Part shown: positions 8,637 to 16,264 of the stretch, piece by piece
How the letters are laid out: every line of letters begins with the position of its first letter
How positions within the stretch are numbered: the stretch's first letter is position 1
NCBI GenBank assembly: GCA_002504405.1
Contig: DARO01000005.1
Coordinates: forward strand, 1 to 64,000
Reading direction: 5' to 3'
Source: Methanomassiliicoccaceae archaeon UBA71
GTDB taxonomy: Archaea > Thermoplasmatota > Thermoplasmata > Methanomassiliicoccales > Methanomethylophilaceae
Length of the DNA: 64,000 nt
Notes under the pieces: generated by a model
What the model was told of the DNA's origin: nothing
Seen by the model: only the letters and a program-made list of their open reading frames with translations
The model's database searches: none
Position numbers and translations under genes: made by a program

Positions 8637-9113
8637 TCATTGAATTGCATCTTCGCGTTCGATCGCAACGGGCTCTCCCTCTAACGAGGAGATGATGCTG
8701 TTCATCTCCGACACGAGGGCCGCCCTCTCCTTGTCCAGCTCCTCTACCCTCTTCTTGATCTCTTCTATGCGGCGCGATGCCTCCTCCGGATCCATGTCCT
8801 GGACGCCGTCCATGCTCTCCGAAGGTCCAAGGACTTTCGCGGAGAACATGCGGCTGTGCATCTCCACCACCAGTGTGAACTCCGTGTTCGGTACGTACAG
8901 CGTCCTCATCGGGCCCATGCTGCTGTTCTCCCGGTAGCTCATCACCAGGCCGCTCTGTTCCATCAGTGCCAGGTTCTTCATCACAGCCTGTTGGCTCACG
9001 CCGAGCTCCTTGGATAGCCGGAGCGGGTAGTTGGGCTCCTTCACTATGGATTCCAGTATGCGTCTCCTGGTCGGGTTCTCGACCACGGACAGCAGCAGGT
9101 CTAAGTCGTCCAT
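8637..9113 (-). CDS. ArsR-like winged-helix regulator, HSR1-type heat-shock regulator
   Basis: A 158-aa DNA-binding protein. The N-terminal winged helix includes PTRRRILESIVKEP, then LSKELGVSQQAVMKNLALME and the wing segment; the C-terminal 60 residues form a charged coiled coil (EEASRRIEEIKKRVEELDKE) probably used for dimerisation. It leads an operon with cdc48 and hsp20. The Archaeoglobus HSR1 regulator has the same company, and Pyrococcus Phr also controls hsp20 and an AAA+ ATPase, so a heat-shock repressor that regulates its own operon is inferred. An inverted repeat lies between promoter and start. Confidence 0.8.
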   Translation of the reverse strand: MDDLDLLLSVVENPTRRRILESIVKEPNYPLRLSKELGVSQQAVMKNLALMEQSGLVMSYRENSSMGPMRTLYVPNTEFTLVVEMHSRMFSAKVLGPSESMDGVQDMDPEEASRRIEEIKKRVEELDKERAALVSEMNSIISSLEGEPVAIEREDAIQ

Positions 9114-9123
9114 ATTATCACTT

Positions 9124-9134
9124 GGTTGTTAACC
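9124..9134 (-). promoter_or_regulatory. Candidate operator of the heat-shock operon
   Basis: GGTTGTTAACC is an inverted repeat of GGTT/AACC with a 3-nt spacer, located 11 nt before the regulator start and downstream of the TATA box, where bound repressor would block initiation. Confidence 0.3.
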
Positions 9135-9165
9135 TTGAGTTCACTACTGCTCTATATGATTGACC

Positions 9166-9182
9166 TTCTATATAAATATATC
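9166..9182 (-). promoter_or_regulatory. TATA box of the heat-shock operon
   Basis: TTCTATATAAATATATC is a strong TATA element read on the minus strand. Transcription would start near 9148, giving a leader of about 35 nt. A second weaker element (ATCATATAGAGC) lies at about 9149-9160. Confidence 0.45.
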
Positions 9183-9240
9183 TGATAACGAACAACGATG
9201 CGGTTCGGAAGATGGCAGATGTGGAGTAATAATGAACAAT

Positions 9241-9255
9241 ATTATACATTAAATT
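9241..9255 (+). promoter_or_regulatory. TATA-like element of trpB2
   Basis: ATTATACATTAAATT is centred about 42 nt before the ATG at 9290, predicting a short leader. The whole 9118-9289 gap is AT-rich and divergent. Confidence 0.35.
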
Positions 9256-9289
9256 AACATTATGTACATATACTCCCTCATTGTAATGT

Positions 9290-10618
9290 ATGTTCATGAT
9301 TCCTAAGGATGCACGTATCACACTCGACCCCGAGGAGATACCCAAGCAGTGGTACAACCTCGCCGCCGACCTTCCCGACCTCAAGCCCCCGCTCAATCCC
9401 GCCACGGGGAAGCCTGCAACCGCAGAGGACTTCGCCACGATCTTCTGCAAGCCGATTATCGAGCAGGAGGCGTCCACAAAGAGGTTTATAGACATCCCCG
9501 AGGAGGTTCGTGACAACCTAATCTTCCTGAACAGGCCCGCCCCCATGCAGAGAGCCTACCATCTGGAGAAGTTCCTGAAGACCCCTGCGAAGATCTACTT
9601 CAAAAGGGAGGACATGAGCCCTCTCGGCAGCCACAAGGGGAACACAGCCCTTGCCCAGGCATACTACAACGCCGAGGCGGGAATCCACATGCTGACAACC
9701 GAGACCGGTGCCGGACAGTGGGGCACGGCCCTGTCCATGGTGTCCAACCTCTTCGACATAGACACCACGGTCTTCATGGTCAAGGGCAGCTACAACCAGA
9801 AGCCCTTCAGAAGGACTCTCATGGAGATGTACGGGGCTAAATGCTACGCATCCCCAAGCGAGTACACCGACTTCGGGAAGAGGATACTCAAGGAGCATCC
9901 CGATACGACCGGATCCCTGGGCATCGCGATATCGGAGGCATGCGAGATGGCTGCCAAGGACGAGCACACCTGCTATGCCCTGGGCAGCGTGATGAACCAT
10001 GTGATGCTCCACCAGACCACGATCGGACTCGAATCCATGCTGCAGATGGAGAAGGCCGACATCACCCCGGACTACATGATCGCCTGCGCAGGCGGGGGTT
10101 CCAACTTCGCAGGGTTCACGTTCCCGATGATGTACGAGAAGATCAGGGGCAAGAGCGAGTGCCAGATCATCGCCGCCGAGCCCAAGGCGTCCCCGTCCCT
10201 TACCGAGGGCGAGTTCAAGTACGACTTCGGGGACACTGCAGGGATGACTCCCATGATCATGATGTACACCCTCGGCCATGACTTCATCCCCAAGTCCATC
10301 CATGCCGGCGGCCTCAGGTACCACGGGATGTCCCCGCTGGTTTCCGCTGCCTACGACCAGGGCCTCATGACCGCCAAGTCCTATGATCAGCCCGACACAT
10401 TCCACGCGGGTGTGACGTTCGCAAGGACGGAAGGCATCGTCCCCGCTCCGGAGTCGTGCCACGCCATCAAGGCGGCGATCGACACAGCGCTCGAATGCAA
10501 GGCCCGCAACGAGGAGAAGACAATAGTGTTCTGTCTCTCCGGCCACGGCTTCCTGGACCTCTACGGATACCAGCAGTACATGGACGGTACCCTCCCCTCC
10601 TCGTCCATAGACGAGTGA
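9290..10618 (+). CDS. trpB2: Tryptophan synthase beta chain-like protein TrpB2
   Basis: PLP enzyme that condenses indole with serine or phosphoserine. The 442-aa length, extended N-terminus (DPEEIPKQWYNLAADLP) and wording such as RPAPMQRAYHLEKFLKTPAK are typical of the TrpB2 branch rather than TrpB1. The PLP-binding lysine lies in GSHKGN, and AGGGSNF forms the phosphate loop. No trpA lies nearby, so it may salvage free indole or work on its own. ATGs at 9290 and 9296 are both possible. A hairpin followed by a T run closes the unit. Confidence 0.93.
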   Translation: MFMIPKDARITLDPEEIPKQWYNLAADLPDLKPPLNPATGKPATAEDFATIFCKPIIEQEASTKRFIDIPEEVRDNLIFLNRPAPMQRAYHLEKFLKTPAKIYFKREDMSPLGSHKGNTALAQAYYNAEAGIHMLTTETGAGQWGTALSMVSNLFDIDTTVFMVKGSYNQKPFRRTLMEMYGAKCYASPSEYTDFGKRILKEHPDTTGSLGIAISEACEMAAKDEHTCYALGSVMNHVMLHQTTIGLESMLQMEKADITPDYMIACAGGGSNFAGFTFPMMYEKIRGKSECQIIAAEPKASPSLTEGEFKYDFGDTAGMTPMIMMYTLGHDFIPKSIHAGGLRYHGMSPLVSAAYDQGLMTAKSYDQPDTFHAGVTFARTEGIVPAPESCHAIKAAIDTALECKARNEEKTIVFCLSGHGFLDLYGYQQYMDGTLPSSSIDE

Positions 10619-10626
10619 TGGAAAAC

Positions 10627-10659
10627 GGGGCCGGCTGGATGCCGACCCCTTCATTTTTT
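10627..10659 (+). terminator. Hairpin and T-run terminator after trpB2
   Basis: GGGGCCGGC pairs with GCCGACCCC around loop TGGAT, with one mismatch, followed by TTCATTTTTTA. It looks like a bacterial-style intrinsic terminator. Confidence 0.6.
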
Positions 10660-10667
10660 ATCCGGGC

Positions 10668-11323
10668 TCATGCCCAGTTGAAGCTATCCCTGCCAGCACC
10701 AATCTCGAAATGGTACTTGGCGATGCCCAGGTCTATGGACGAGAGGAAGCCCCGGTCGCCTCGGCGCGGACTCCCCCATCCCTTTCCAGGGTGAAGAGGA
10801 ACCTCTGCTGGTTCCTGGCCGTGGGTGCGAGGAGGGCGCATTCCACGCCCTTCAGGAACCACTCTGGCGGATCGCCATCCGACTTGGATACCGATCCGAC
10901 GGGCTTGGATCTGTGGTTCTCCCCCTGAGTCGTCCCGTAGCCGATTGCTATTATGCATACGGTCTTATTGCCCGGCTCTACATGGCGCGATACCGCTCTT
11001 TTGTTGTATGTGGCTGACCAGCAGGTGTTCAGTCCAAGGCTCTGGGCTAGGAGGACGACCCTCTCCCCGTGGTATCCGCCCCTCTCGTCCAGGGAGCCGT
11101 CGTCGGGTCCTGCGACCACGATGTAGTTCCTGACGTTGGAGAATCTCGAGATACGGGACAGAATCCCACTCACTCCATCGTCATCTCCTGTCACCAGCCT
11201 CATGCTCAGGTTCCCGTCTCTGTTGCATTCCGTGATCTCCGCCTCCAGAGCGGCCTTCACCTAACCCTCGATCTCCCTGTCAGTGTACTGTCTGACCGAG
11301 TGGCGACTCAGTGCAGCCTTCAT
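10668..11323 (-). pseudogene. Broken nitroreductase-family gene (in-frame TAG and frameshift)
   Basis: A flavin nitroreductase-like protein can be assembled across two frames. From ATG 11323 it reads MKAALSRHSVRQYTDREIEG, a typical nitroreductase N-terminus, then meets TAG at 11261-11263 and continues in the same frame with VKAALEAEITE and on through LLAQSLGLNTCWSATY and CIIAIGYG. Near 10750-10753 (GGGG on the minus strand) the reading must shift by one base to recover the family-like C-terminus FLSSIDLGIAKYHFEIG. Two independent lesions suggest a pseudogene. In an organism that decodes TAG as pyrrolysine the first lesion could be read through, and the second could be a homopolymer sequencing error. 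Confidence 0.7.
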
Positions 11324-11440
11324 TGCGGTTTCGTCATCCAAGAGATTCGCCTCGCAAGGGGGTATGGGCAGCCTGATATAACTGCCTCATGAGAACAATC
11401 CAGCATCCGTTAAGTACCAGCACCATCTACTTGTGGCATC

Positions 11441-12493
11441 ATGGCAGGGATACTCTCGGACGACATCGTGGAGGTCAGGGACCAGAGCGAGGGCAGCAGG
11501 CTGTACACCCGCGGCAACTTCGGATACCCGCGCAGCGGCGGTGGTGTGGATCTGGATCTGATTGAGGCCACTTACCTCCTCGAATCCCGCAGGCTCGAGG
11601 TCGTGGGTCCGGAGGGCGCGATGTCCTTCGACGAGCTGTTCACCCATTCCGCCACCGTTGTCGAAGGTTTCGATATCAAGTACTTGGTTTACCGCGATCT
11701 CAGGCAGAGGGGGTTCATAGTGAAGTTCGAGTCGGGGGACTACGACATCTCCGTCTTCCCCCGCGGCAAGACCATGAGCAACTCCCGTCCAGAGTTCATG
11801 GTCCGTGCTGTTTCGGAGAGGAACGCCATAGACATCGCGACGTTCGTCCGCCAGGTTTCGGAGGTCAAGGGCAGGAACAGGAAGCTCCTGTACGGGGTCG
11901 TGGACGAAGAGGGCGATCTCACCTACTACATAATGAACATACGCGATCCGGCAGGGAAGATCTTCCCGGAGCCGATGTCCCGTAAGCCGCAGGGCCGCCT
12001 GATCCGCGACAGGGTGTTTGTTTTCGATTGCGAGGACGCCGAGGCCCTTAGGGACTACGGGTTCTACGGAAAGTCCATGGTGGACTGCCTTCAGCTATCG
12101 CTGATAGAGGCATGCCATCTTGTTGGCAAGGGCAGGTTGGCAGTCACCGATCAGGACGGCGGTGTTCTGACGTTCGACGATCTCCTCGAGAGGGGTGAGG
12201 CGGATCAGGATGAGTTCAGGATCCGCTATCTCGTATTTTCGGACCTCAGGGAGAGGGGCCTGGTCGTAAAGACCGGTTTCAAGTACGGTACGCACTTCCG
12301 TGTCTACCAGGCATCCCCGGACGACTGCCATGCGAGGTATCTGGTGCATGCGGTGGACGACGACGGCCTCAGGATGTGGCCCGAGATCTCCAGGACGGTA
12401 AGGCTGTCCGGCGGTGTGAAGAAGGAGATCCTCTTCGGAAGGATCCGGAAGGGTTCGGTTGAGTACCTGGAGTTCAAGTGGTTCAAGCCGTGA
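11441..12493 (+). CDS. endA: tRNA-intron endonuclease EndA, duplicated (homodimeric) form
   Basis: Cuts bulge-helix-bulge introns from pre-tRNAs. The 350-aa length shows two fused EndA-like repeats: a degenerate first repeat (about 1-170; DLIEATYLLESRRLEV, IKYLVYRDLRQRGFIVK) and a catalytic second repeat (about 205-350; LIEACHLVGKGRLAV, IRYLVFSDLRERGLVVK). The catalytic triad appears as Tyr282 and His285 in KYGTHFRVY and Lys327 or Lys328 in GVKKEILFG. This form is known from other Euryarchaeota such as Archaeoglobus and Thermoplasma. It stands alone and converges with the winged-helix gene 6 nt away. Confidence 0.93.
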   Translation: MAGILSDDIVEVRDQSEGSRLYTRGNFGYPRSGGGVDLDLIEATYLLESRRLEVVGPEGAMSFDELFTHSATVVEGFDIKYLVYRDLRQRGFIVKFESGDYDISVFPRGKTMSNSRPEFMVRAVSERNAIDIATFVRQVSEVKGRNRKLLYGVVDEEGDLTYYIMNIRDPAGKIFPEPMSRKPQGRLIRDRVFVFDCEDAEALRDYGFYGKSMVDCLQLSLIEACHLVGKGRLAVTDQDGGVLTFDDLLERGEADQDEFRIRYLVFSDLRERGLVVKTGFKYGTHFRVYQASPDDCHARYLVHAVDDDGLRMWPEISRTVRLSGGVKKEILFGRIRKGSVEYLEFKWFKP

Positions 12494-12499
12494 TCCGCG

Positions 12500-12838
12500 T
12501 CATTCGCGGATCAGGCCGTTGATGAAACGAGCCAGATCCCTGAACCTGCATTCGTTCAGGAAGTAAACGTGGTCGGGACCGTCCCTGCGGGACGAAATCA
12601 GGCCGGCGCCCTTCATCTTTCTGATGGCTGCGTTGGTCCTCGCCTCGTCCATCCCGAAAAGCCCGTCCGGGAACGGGGACCTGGCCTCCTCCTTTGAGAG
12701 CCCCCTTGTCAGCATCAGTACATCCTTGTCTGCCAGTGCGGAGAGCATGTCGAACTCGGGGTCGTCAGAGATCCCCAGGGCATGCCCGTTGGTCAGGCAT
12801 ATGTGCTTGCTGGCTCTCTGCTGCTGCTCGTCGCTCAT
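12500..12838 (-). CDS. Small winged-helix DNA-binding protein
   Basis: A 112-aa protein with an MSDEQQQRAS start, a helical region (DPEFDMLSALADKDVLMLTR), a helix-turn-helix-like segment (MDEARTNAAIRKMKGAGLIS) and a wing (SRRDGPDHVYFLNE). It resembles small archaeal MarR/ArsR-type regulators, but I cannot name it. The open frame extends to 13033; those residues are a shadow of the TFB gene. The ATG at 12838 has a TATA-like box 25 nt upstream. Its target is unknown. Confidence 0.65.
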   Translation of the reverse strand: MSDEQQQRASKHICLTNGHALGISDDPEFDMLSALADKDVLMLTRGLSKEEARSPFPDGLFGMDEARTNAAIRKMKGAGLISSRRDGPDHVYFLNECRFRDLARFINGLIRE

Positions 12839-12857
12839 GAACAAGTTAAGGAATTCC

Positions 12858-12868
12858 GAAAATAAAAC
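12858..12868 (-). promoter_or_regulatory. TATA box of the small winged-helix gene
   Basis: Minus-strand GTTTTATTTTC is centred about 25 nt before ATG 12838, consistent with a leaderless transcript. Confidence 0.45.
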
Positions 12869-12892
12869 CGTGTCGTTCCCCGGAGGGTAAGG

Positions 12893-12909
12893 CCCGGGCA
12901 GTGCCCGGG
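12893..12909 (-). terminator. Hairpin terminator after tfb
   Basis: CCCGGG/CCCGGG stem around CAGTG lies 7 nt beyond the TFB stop. Confidence 0.5.
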
Positions 12910-12915
12910 GTTTTG

Positions 12916-13848
12916 TCACAGCTGGATCTCGATCCCGAGCTTCTCTGTGAGCTCCTTGTACCTGTTCCTGATGGTGACCTCGGTGACTCCTGCGACGTCC
13001 GCCACCTCCCTCTGGGTCCTGCGCTCGTTGCACAGGATGGAGGAGATGTAAATCGCGGCGGCCGCGACACCGGTCGGACCCCTCCCTGACGTGAGCTCCT
13101 TCTCGGATGCATCCTTCAGGATCTCGGCGGCCTTGCTCTGGACCTCGCCGCTGAGCTTGAGTTCCGAGCAGAACCTCTGGACATAGTCCTGGGGTTTCGT
13201 CGGCATGAGCTTGAGCTTGAGCTCGCGGGTCATGAACCTGTACGTCCTGCCGATCTCCTTCCTCCCGACGCGACTGGAGCTTGCCACTTCGTCAAGGGTC
13301 CTAGGGACTCCGCACTGCCTGCACGCGGCATACAGTGATGCGGCAACGACTCCTTCGATGGAGCGCCCCCTTATCAGGTTCTTGTTGACTGCCTTCCTGT
13401 AGATCATGGCGGCGGTTTCCCTGACGTTCCTGGGGAGCCCCATGGCCGATGCCATCCTGTCTAATTCTGAGAGGGCGAAGGCGAGGTTCCTCTCCGTGGC
13501 GTTGGATACACGGATCCTTCTCTGCCATTTCCTGAGCCTGTACAGCTGAGCCCTGTTCCTGGTGGGGATGCTCTTGCCGTAGCTGTCTTTGTTCTTCCAG
13601 GAAATCTCGGTTGACAGACCCTTGTCGTGGATGGTGTACGTCATCGGTGCACCGGTACGCGCACGTTTCTCACCCTGCTCCACATCGAAAGCCCTCCACT
13701 CCGGACCCTGGTCGATGAACTGGTCATCGAGAACGAGGCCGCAGTCCTCGCAGAGCAGCTCCCCGCGCTCGTAGTCGCGAACAAGGTGGTGGCTGCCGCA
13801 TTCGGGGCATACTTCGATTTCTTCTGTACCCTCTCTTACATTTGGCAT
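12916..13848 (-). CDS. tfb: Transcription initiation factor IIB (TFB)
   Basis: General factor that bridges TBP-DNA and RNA polymerase. The 310-aa protein has a zinc ribbon (CPECGSHHLV...CEDCGLVL, about residues 15-40), a B-reader/linker region (GPEWRAFD...GAPMTYTIHDKGLSTEI), and two cyclin-fold repeats (about 110-205 and 205-305). The second contains QREVADVAGVTEVTIRNRY, the BRE-recognition helix-turn-helix. All zinc ligands are present. The gene for Gar1 lies directly upstream, an arrangement shared by many archaea, and overlaps the TFB start. A hairpin follows the stop. Confidence 0.97.
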   Translation of the reverse strand: MPNVREGTEEIEVCPECGSHHLVRDYERGELLCEDCGLVLDDQFIDQGPEWRAFDVEQGEKRARTGAPMTYTIHDKGLSTEISWKNKDSYGKSIPTRNRAQLYRLRKWQRRIRVSNATERNLAFALSELDRMASAMGLPRNVRETAAMIYRKAVNKNLIRGRSIEGVVAASLYAACRQCGVPRTLDEVASSSRVGRKEIGRTYRFMTRELKLKLMPTKPQDYVQRFCSELKLSGEVQSKAAEILKDASEKELTSGRGPTGVAAAAIYISSILCNERRTQREVADVAGVTEVTIRNRYKELTEKLGIEIQL

Positions 13849-14074
13849 TCTTTACGCTCCCCCTTAGAAATGTCTCGGTACCAATCCCCGCCGGCCCACC
13901 CTCCGGGGTGACGGATGCGTATGGGCCGTCGACGGGTCCGAATACCCTGCCGACGGTTCCGATCCTCCTTTCGTTGCGGTCATACACCGCGGATCCAATG
14001 TCGGGAGGTTCGGAGCAATGGACAATCAGCCTGCCGTCGCTGGTGATTTCCTCAACGATTCCCAAAAGCTCCAT
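13724..14074 (-). CDS. gar1: H/ACA RNA-protein component Gar1
   Basis: Part of the pseudouridylation complex with Cbf5, Nop10 and L7Ae. The first 60 residues carry the Gar1 beta-barrel: LGIVEEITSDGRLIV, DIGSAVYDRNERRIGTVGRV and FGPVDGPYASVTP. The C-terminal basic part (SVKNAKCKRGYRRN) resembles the Lys/Arg tails of archaeal Gar1. The frame does not stop before TFB; it continues about 125 nt into the TFB gene, and the last 35 residues look like out-of-frame TFB sequence. Either the overlap is real or a small indel near 13850 removed the proper stop. The ATG at 14074 is the only good start. Confidence 0.8.
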   Translation of the reverse strand: MELLGIVEEITSDGRLIVHCSEPPDIGSAVYDRNERRIGTVGRVFGPVDGPYASVTPEGGPAGIGTETFLRGSVKNAKCKRGYRRNRSMPRMRQPPPCSRLRARGAALRGLRPRSR

Positions 14075-14186
14075 CTACCTGATACACTCCGTGAGTAAGA
14101 ATGATTTAGCAGGAGGGAATCTTGCTTCTCATATTTAATGACTTGGAAATACTATATTAATGAGGACCTCAAAACAGTTTAGCACT

Positions 14187-14200
14187 CATATATAAATCCC
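14187..14200 (+). promoter_or_regulatory. TATA boxes upstream of the small membrane protein
   Basis: CATATATAAATCCC here, a second element GTTTATAAAT at 14211-14220 and a third (ATTATTAAATAAAG) near 14275-14288 precede the gene at 14346. Which one is used decides whether the leader is about 35 or 130 nt. Confidence 0.4.
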
Positions 14201-14310
14201 GATTCCGTCCGTTTATAAATGCCGCGGATGTCTGGCTGTGGCCAGATCCATTGGGTATCTTTCGGTTTGTGGACATTATTAAATAAAGTCAACGTGTTCA
14301 TGAGCCAAAC

Positions 14311-14323
14311 CCCGCGAAGCGGG
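14311..14323 (+). promoter_or_regulatory. Leader hairpin before the small membrane protein
   Basis: CCCGC-GAA-GCGGG forms a short stem 10 nt before the GGAGG ribosome-binding site at 14334-14338. Confidence 0.3.
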
Positions 14324-14345
14324 ACAAATAATCGGAGGCAAAAAA

Positions 14346-14648
14346 ATGGATGCAATGTCCTTTCTGACCCTCGTGGTATTCGCGTTCGCCCTGGTGATGC
14401 TTGTCGCTGGGCTGTTCTCCGCGTACTTCGGGTCCGGGAAGAGCAAAATGGCAGGCGGTCTCATGGCTGTCATCGGACTCATCATCGGGCTCGTTTGGGC
14501 ATACCTCGTGGGCTTCAGCGATATCTCGCCCTTCTGCGAAGTAGAGGCATGGGATACCGTCTACAATGCCATCATCGACCTTCTCGGCATCGTGATCGGT
14601 GCCCTCGTCGCTGTCGGCATCTTCCTCGTCGTCGTACTCAAGAGCTGA
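14346..14648 (+). CDS. Small three-helix membrane protein, unknown
   Basis: A 100-aa, strongly hydrophobic protein with three predicted membrane segments: FLTLVVFAFALVMLVAGLF, AGGLMAVIGLIIGLVWAYL and LLGIVIGALVAVGIFLVVVL. A short acidic loop (SDISPFCEVEAWD) with one Cys sits between helices 2 and 3. I do not recognise the family. A GGAGG box, an AT-rich spacer and stacked TATA boxes upstream suggest a well-expressed gene with an unusually long promoter region. It is monocistronic: PurE follows after a gap of about 117 nt with its own promoter. Confidence 0.75.
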   Translation: MDAMSFLTLVVFAFALVMLVAGLFSAYFGSGKSKMAGGLMAVIGLIIGLVWAYLVGFSDISPFCEVEAWDTVYNAIIDLLGIVIGALVAVGIFLVVVLKS

Positions 14649-14734
14649 ACGGCGGGGGAAACCCCTTACAAACAACCTTTAATTCTCCACAGTCTCGATT
14701 GCCCGTAACGGAAATCGACCCCTGTCTCCAATAA

Positions 14735-14744
14735 GTCTATTTAC
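14735..14744 (+). promoter_or_regulatory. TATA box of purE (leaderless)
   Basis: GTCTATTTAC is centred about 26 nt upstream of ATG 14766 and favours that start over the ATG at 14745. Confidence 0.4.
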
Positions 14745-14765
14745 ATGCAGTCAGTGGTCTGGCCG

Positions 14766-15245
14766 ATGTCAAAGGTTTCCATCATTATGGGAAGCAAGAG
14801 CGACCTCCCCGTAGCGGAGAAGGCCATATCCATACTCAGGAAGTTCGGCATACCGTTCGATATCGCCGTGGCCTCCGCCCACCGTACTCCCGCCAGGGTC
14901 GAGGAGCTGGTCAAGGGGAGCGACGCCGACGTCTTCATAGCAATCGCAGGTCTGTCAGCCGCCCTGCCCGGCGTCGTCGCCTCGTTCACGGTCAAACCGG
15001 TGGTCGGTGTCCCCGTGAGCGGAACGCTCAGCATGGACGCAGTCCTCTCTGTGGTTCAGATGCCCCCCGGAATCCCCGTGGCGGCGGTCGGTCTGGATCG
15101 CGGCGATAACGCCGCGGTGCTCGCGGCCGAGATCATCGCTATAACGGACGCATCCGTGAGGGAGTCCCTCATAGCTTACAGGGAGGAGCAGGCGGCCAAG
15201 GTAATCGCCGACTCGGACAAGGTGGTTTCTGATGTTGGGTGCTGA
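14766..15245 (+). CDS. purE: PurE, N5-CAIR mutase / AIR carboxylase
   Basis: Forms CAIR in purine synthesis. The 159-aa product shows the PurE core: MGSKSDLPVAEKA (nucleotide-phosphate loop), ASAHRTP (the catalytic His-containing loop), AIAGLSAALPGVVAS and GVPVSG. The sequence VASAHRTP is diagnostic. Whether it uses CO2 (class II) or N5-CAIR (class I) cannot be decided from sequence alone; no purK lies in the window. ATG 14745 is an alternative start. The 3' end overlaps the GMP synthase gene by 14 nt, linking early and late purine steps in one transcript. Confidence 0.93.
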   Translation: MSKVSIIMGSKSDLPVAEKAISILRKFGIPFDIAVASAHRTPARVEELVKGSDADVFIAIAGLSAALPGVVASFTVKPVVGVPVSGTLSMDAVLSVVQMPPGIPVAAVGLDRGDNAAVLAAEIIAITDASVRESLIAYREEQAAKVIADSDKVVSDVGC

Positions 15246-16179
15246 GGATTTCATCAACGACGCCGTCGAGGACATGGCTGCCCAGATCAAGGGGAAGGCG
15301 ATCATAGCCTGCTCCGGGGGAGTGGACAGCATGGTTGCCGCCACATTGGCCAGCAGGGCCATCGGGGACAGGCTCCTCGCCGTCTATGTCGACAACGGCC
15401 TGATGAGGAAAGGCGAGACTGCCGAGGTCGAGTCGATGCTCAAGGAGATGGGCATAAACTACAGGATAGCCGATGCGAGCGAAGAGTTCTTCGAGGCGCT
15501 CAAGGGCGTCACGGATCCTGAGCAGAAGAGGAAGATCATCGGCGAGAAGTTCATACGCGTGTTCGAGAGGAACGCCAAGGAGTTCGGTGCGGAGTACCTG
15601 GTCCAGGGAACCATCGCCCCCGACTGGATCGAGAGCGGGGACGGAGTCAGGGACACGATCAAATCCCATCACAACGTCGGAGGCCTCCCCAAGGACCTCG
15701 GGATGACGCTGGTCGAACCACTGAGGGACCTCTACAAGGACGAGGTCCGCGATGTCGCCAGGAAGCTAGGCGTCAGGGCATCAGAGAGGCAGCCCTTCCC
15801 CGGGCCGGCACTTGCCGTCAGGTGCCTCGGCGAGGTGACTCCCGAGAGCGTCGCCATCGTCAGAGAGGCGTGCTACATCGTCGAGGACGAGCTGAGGAAG
15901 GCCGCGGATGCCGGGAAGATGGAGATCCCGTGGCAGTACTTCGCGGTCCTGCTGCCGTCGAAATCGGTGGGTGTCCAGGGCGACAGGAGGGCGTACGGCA
16001 GAACCATAGCAGTTCGCGCAGTAACCTCCGTCGATGGCATGACCGCAACGTACGCCAGGATACCCCTCGACGTTCTCGAAGCCATCTCGTCGAGGATCAC
16101 CAACACGATGAAGGACTCCGTTAACCGCGTGGTCTACGACATCACCAACAAGCCTCCTGCGACCATAGAGTGGGAGTGA
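15232..16179 (+). CDS. guaAB: GMP synthase subunit B (ATP-pyrophosphatase), copy 1
   Basis: Adenylates XMP and uses ammonia from the separate glutaminase subunit (17767-18342) to make GMP. The 315-aa protein has the P-loop SGGVDSM (near residue 25), YVDNGLMRKGE, the hinge EQKRKIIGEKF, YLVQGTIAPDWIESG, IKSHHNVGG and the C-terminal dimerisation domain ending NKPPATIEWE. Wording such as TIAPDWIESG is archaeal in style. One loop reads RQPFPGPALAVR where most members have PGPGL. It overlaps purE and is followed by a hairpin terminator. Confidence 0.93.
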   Translation: MLGAEDFINDAVEDMAAQIKGKAIIACSGGVDSMVAATLASRAIGDRLLAVYVDNGLMRKGETAEVESMLKEMGINYRIADASEEFFEALKGVTDPEQKRKIIGEKFIRVFERNAKEFGAEYLVQGTIAPDWIESGDGVRDTIKSHHNVGGLPKDLGMTLVEPLRDLYKDEVRDVARKLGVRASERQPFPGPALAVRCLGEVTPESVAIVREACYIVEDELRKAADAGKMEIPWQYFAVLLPSKSVGVQGDRRAYGRTIAVRAVTSVDGMTATYARIPLDVLEAISSRITNTMKDSVNRVVYDITNKPPATIEWE

Positions 16180-16207
16180 CACCGGCGAGAGCCGCAAACG
16201 CCCTGGG

Positions 16208-16240
16208 CCGGGGGACTCCCCCGGACCCTCTTCTTTTATT
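16208..16240 (+). terminator. Hairpin terminator between the two GMP synthase genes
   Basis: CCGGGGG/CCCCCGG stem with loop ACT, followed by CTCTTCTTTTATTT. The pyrimidine tract doubles as the promoter region of the next gene. Confidence 0.6.
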
Positions 16241-16241
16241 T
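16233..16241 (+). promoter_or_regulatory. TATA-like box of GMP synthase B copy 2
   Basis: CTTTTATTT is centred about 27 nt before ATG 16265, embedded in the T-rich tail of the preceding terminator. Confidence 0.35.
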
Positions 16242-16264
16242 CCAGCTACTGTGTAACGGCCTTC

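Noticed and set aside
9518..10654. 378-aa minus-strand ORF opposite trpB2
   Set aside because: Shadow of trpB2; no recognisable motif and no promoter.
14219..14734. 171-aa ORF overlapping the small membrane gene in another frame
   Set aside because: Arg-rich chance frame; the 100-aa membrane protein has the ribosome site and natural composition.
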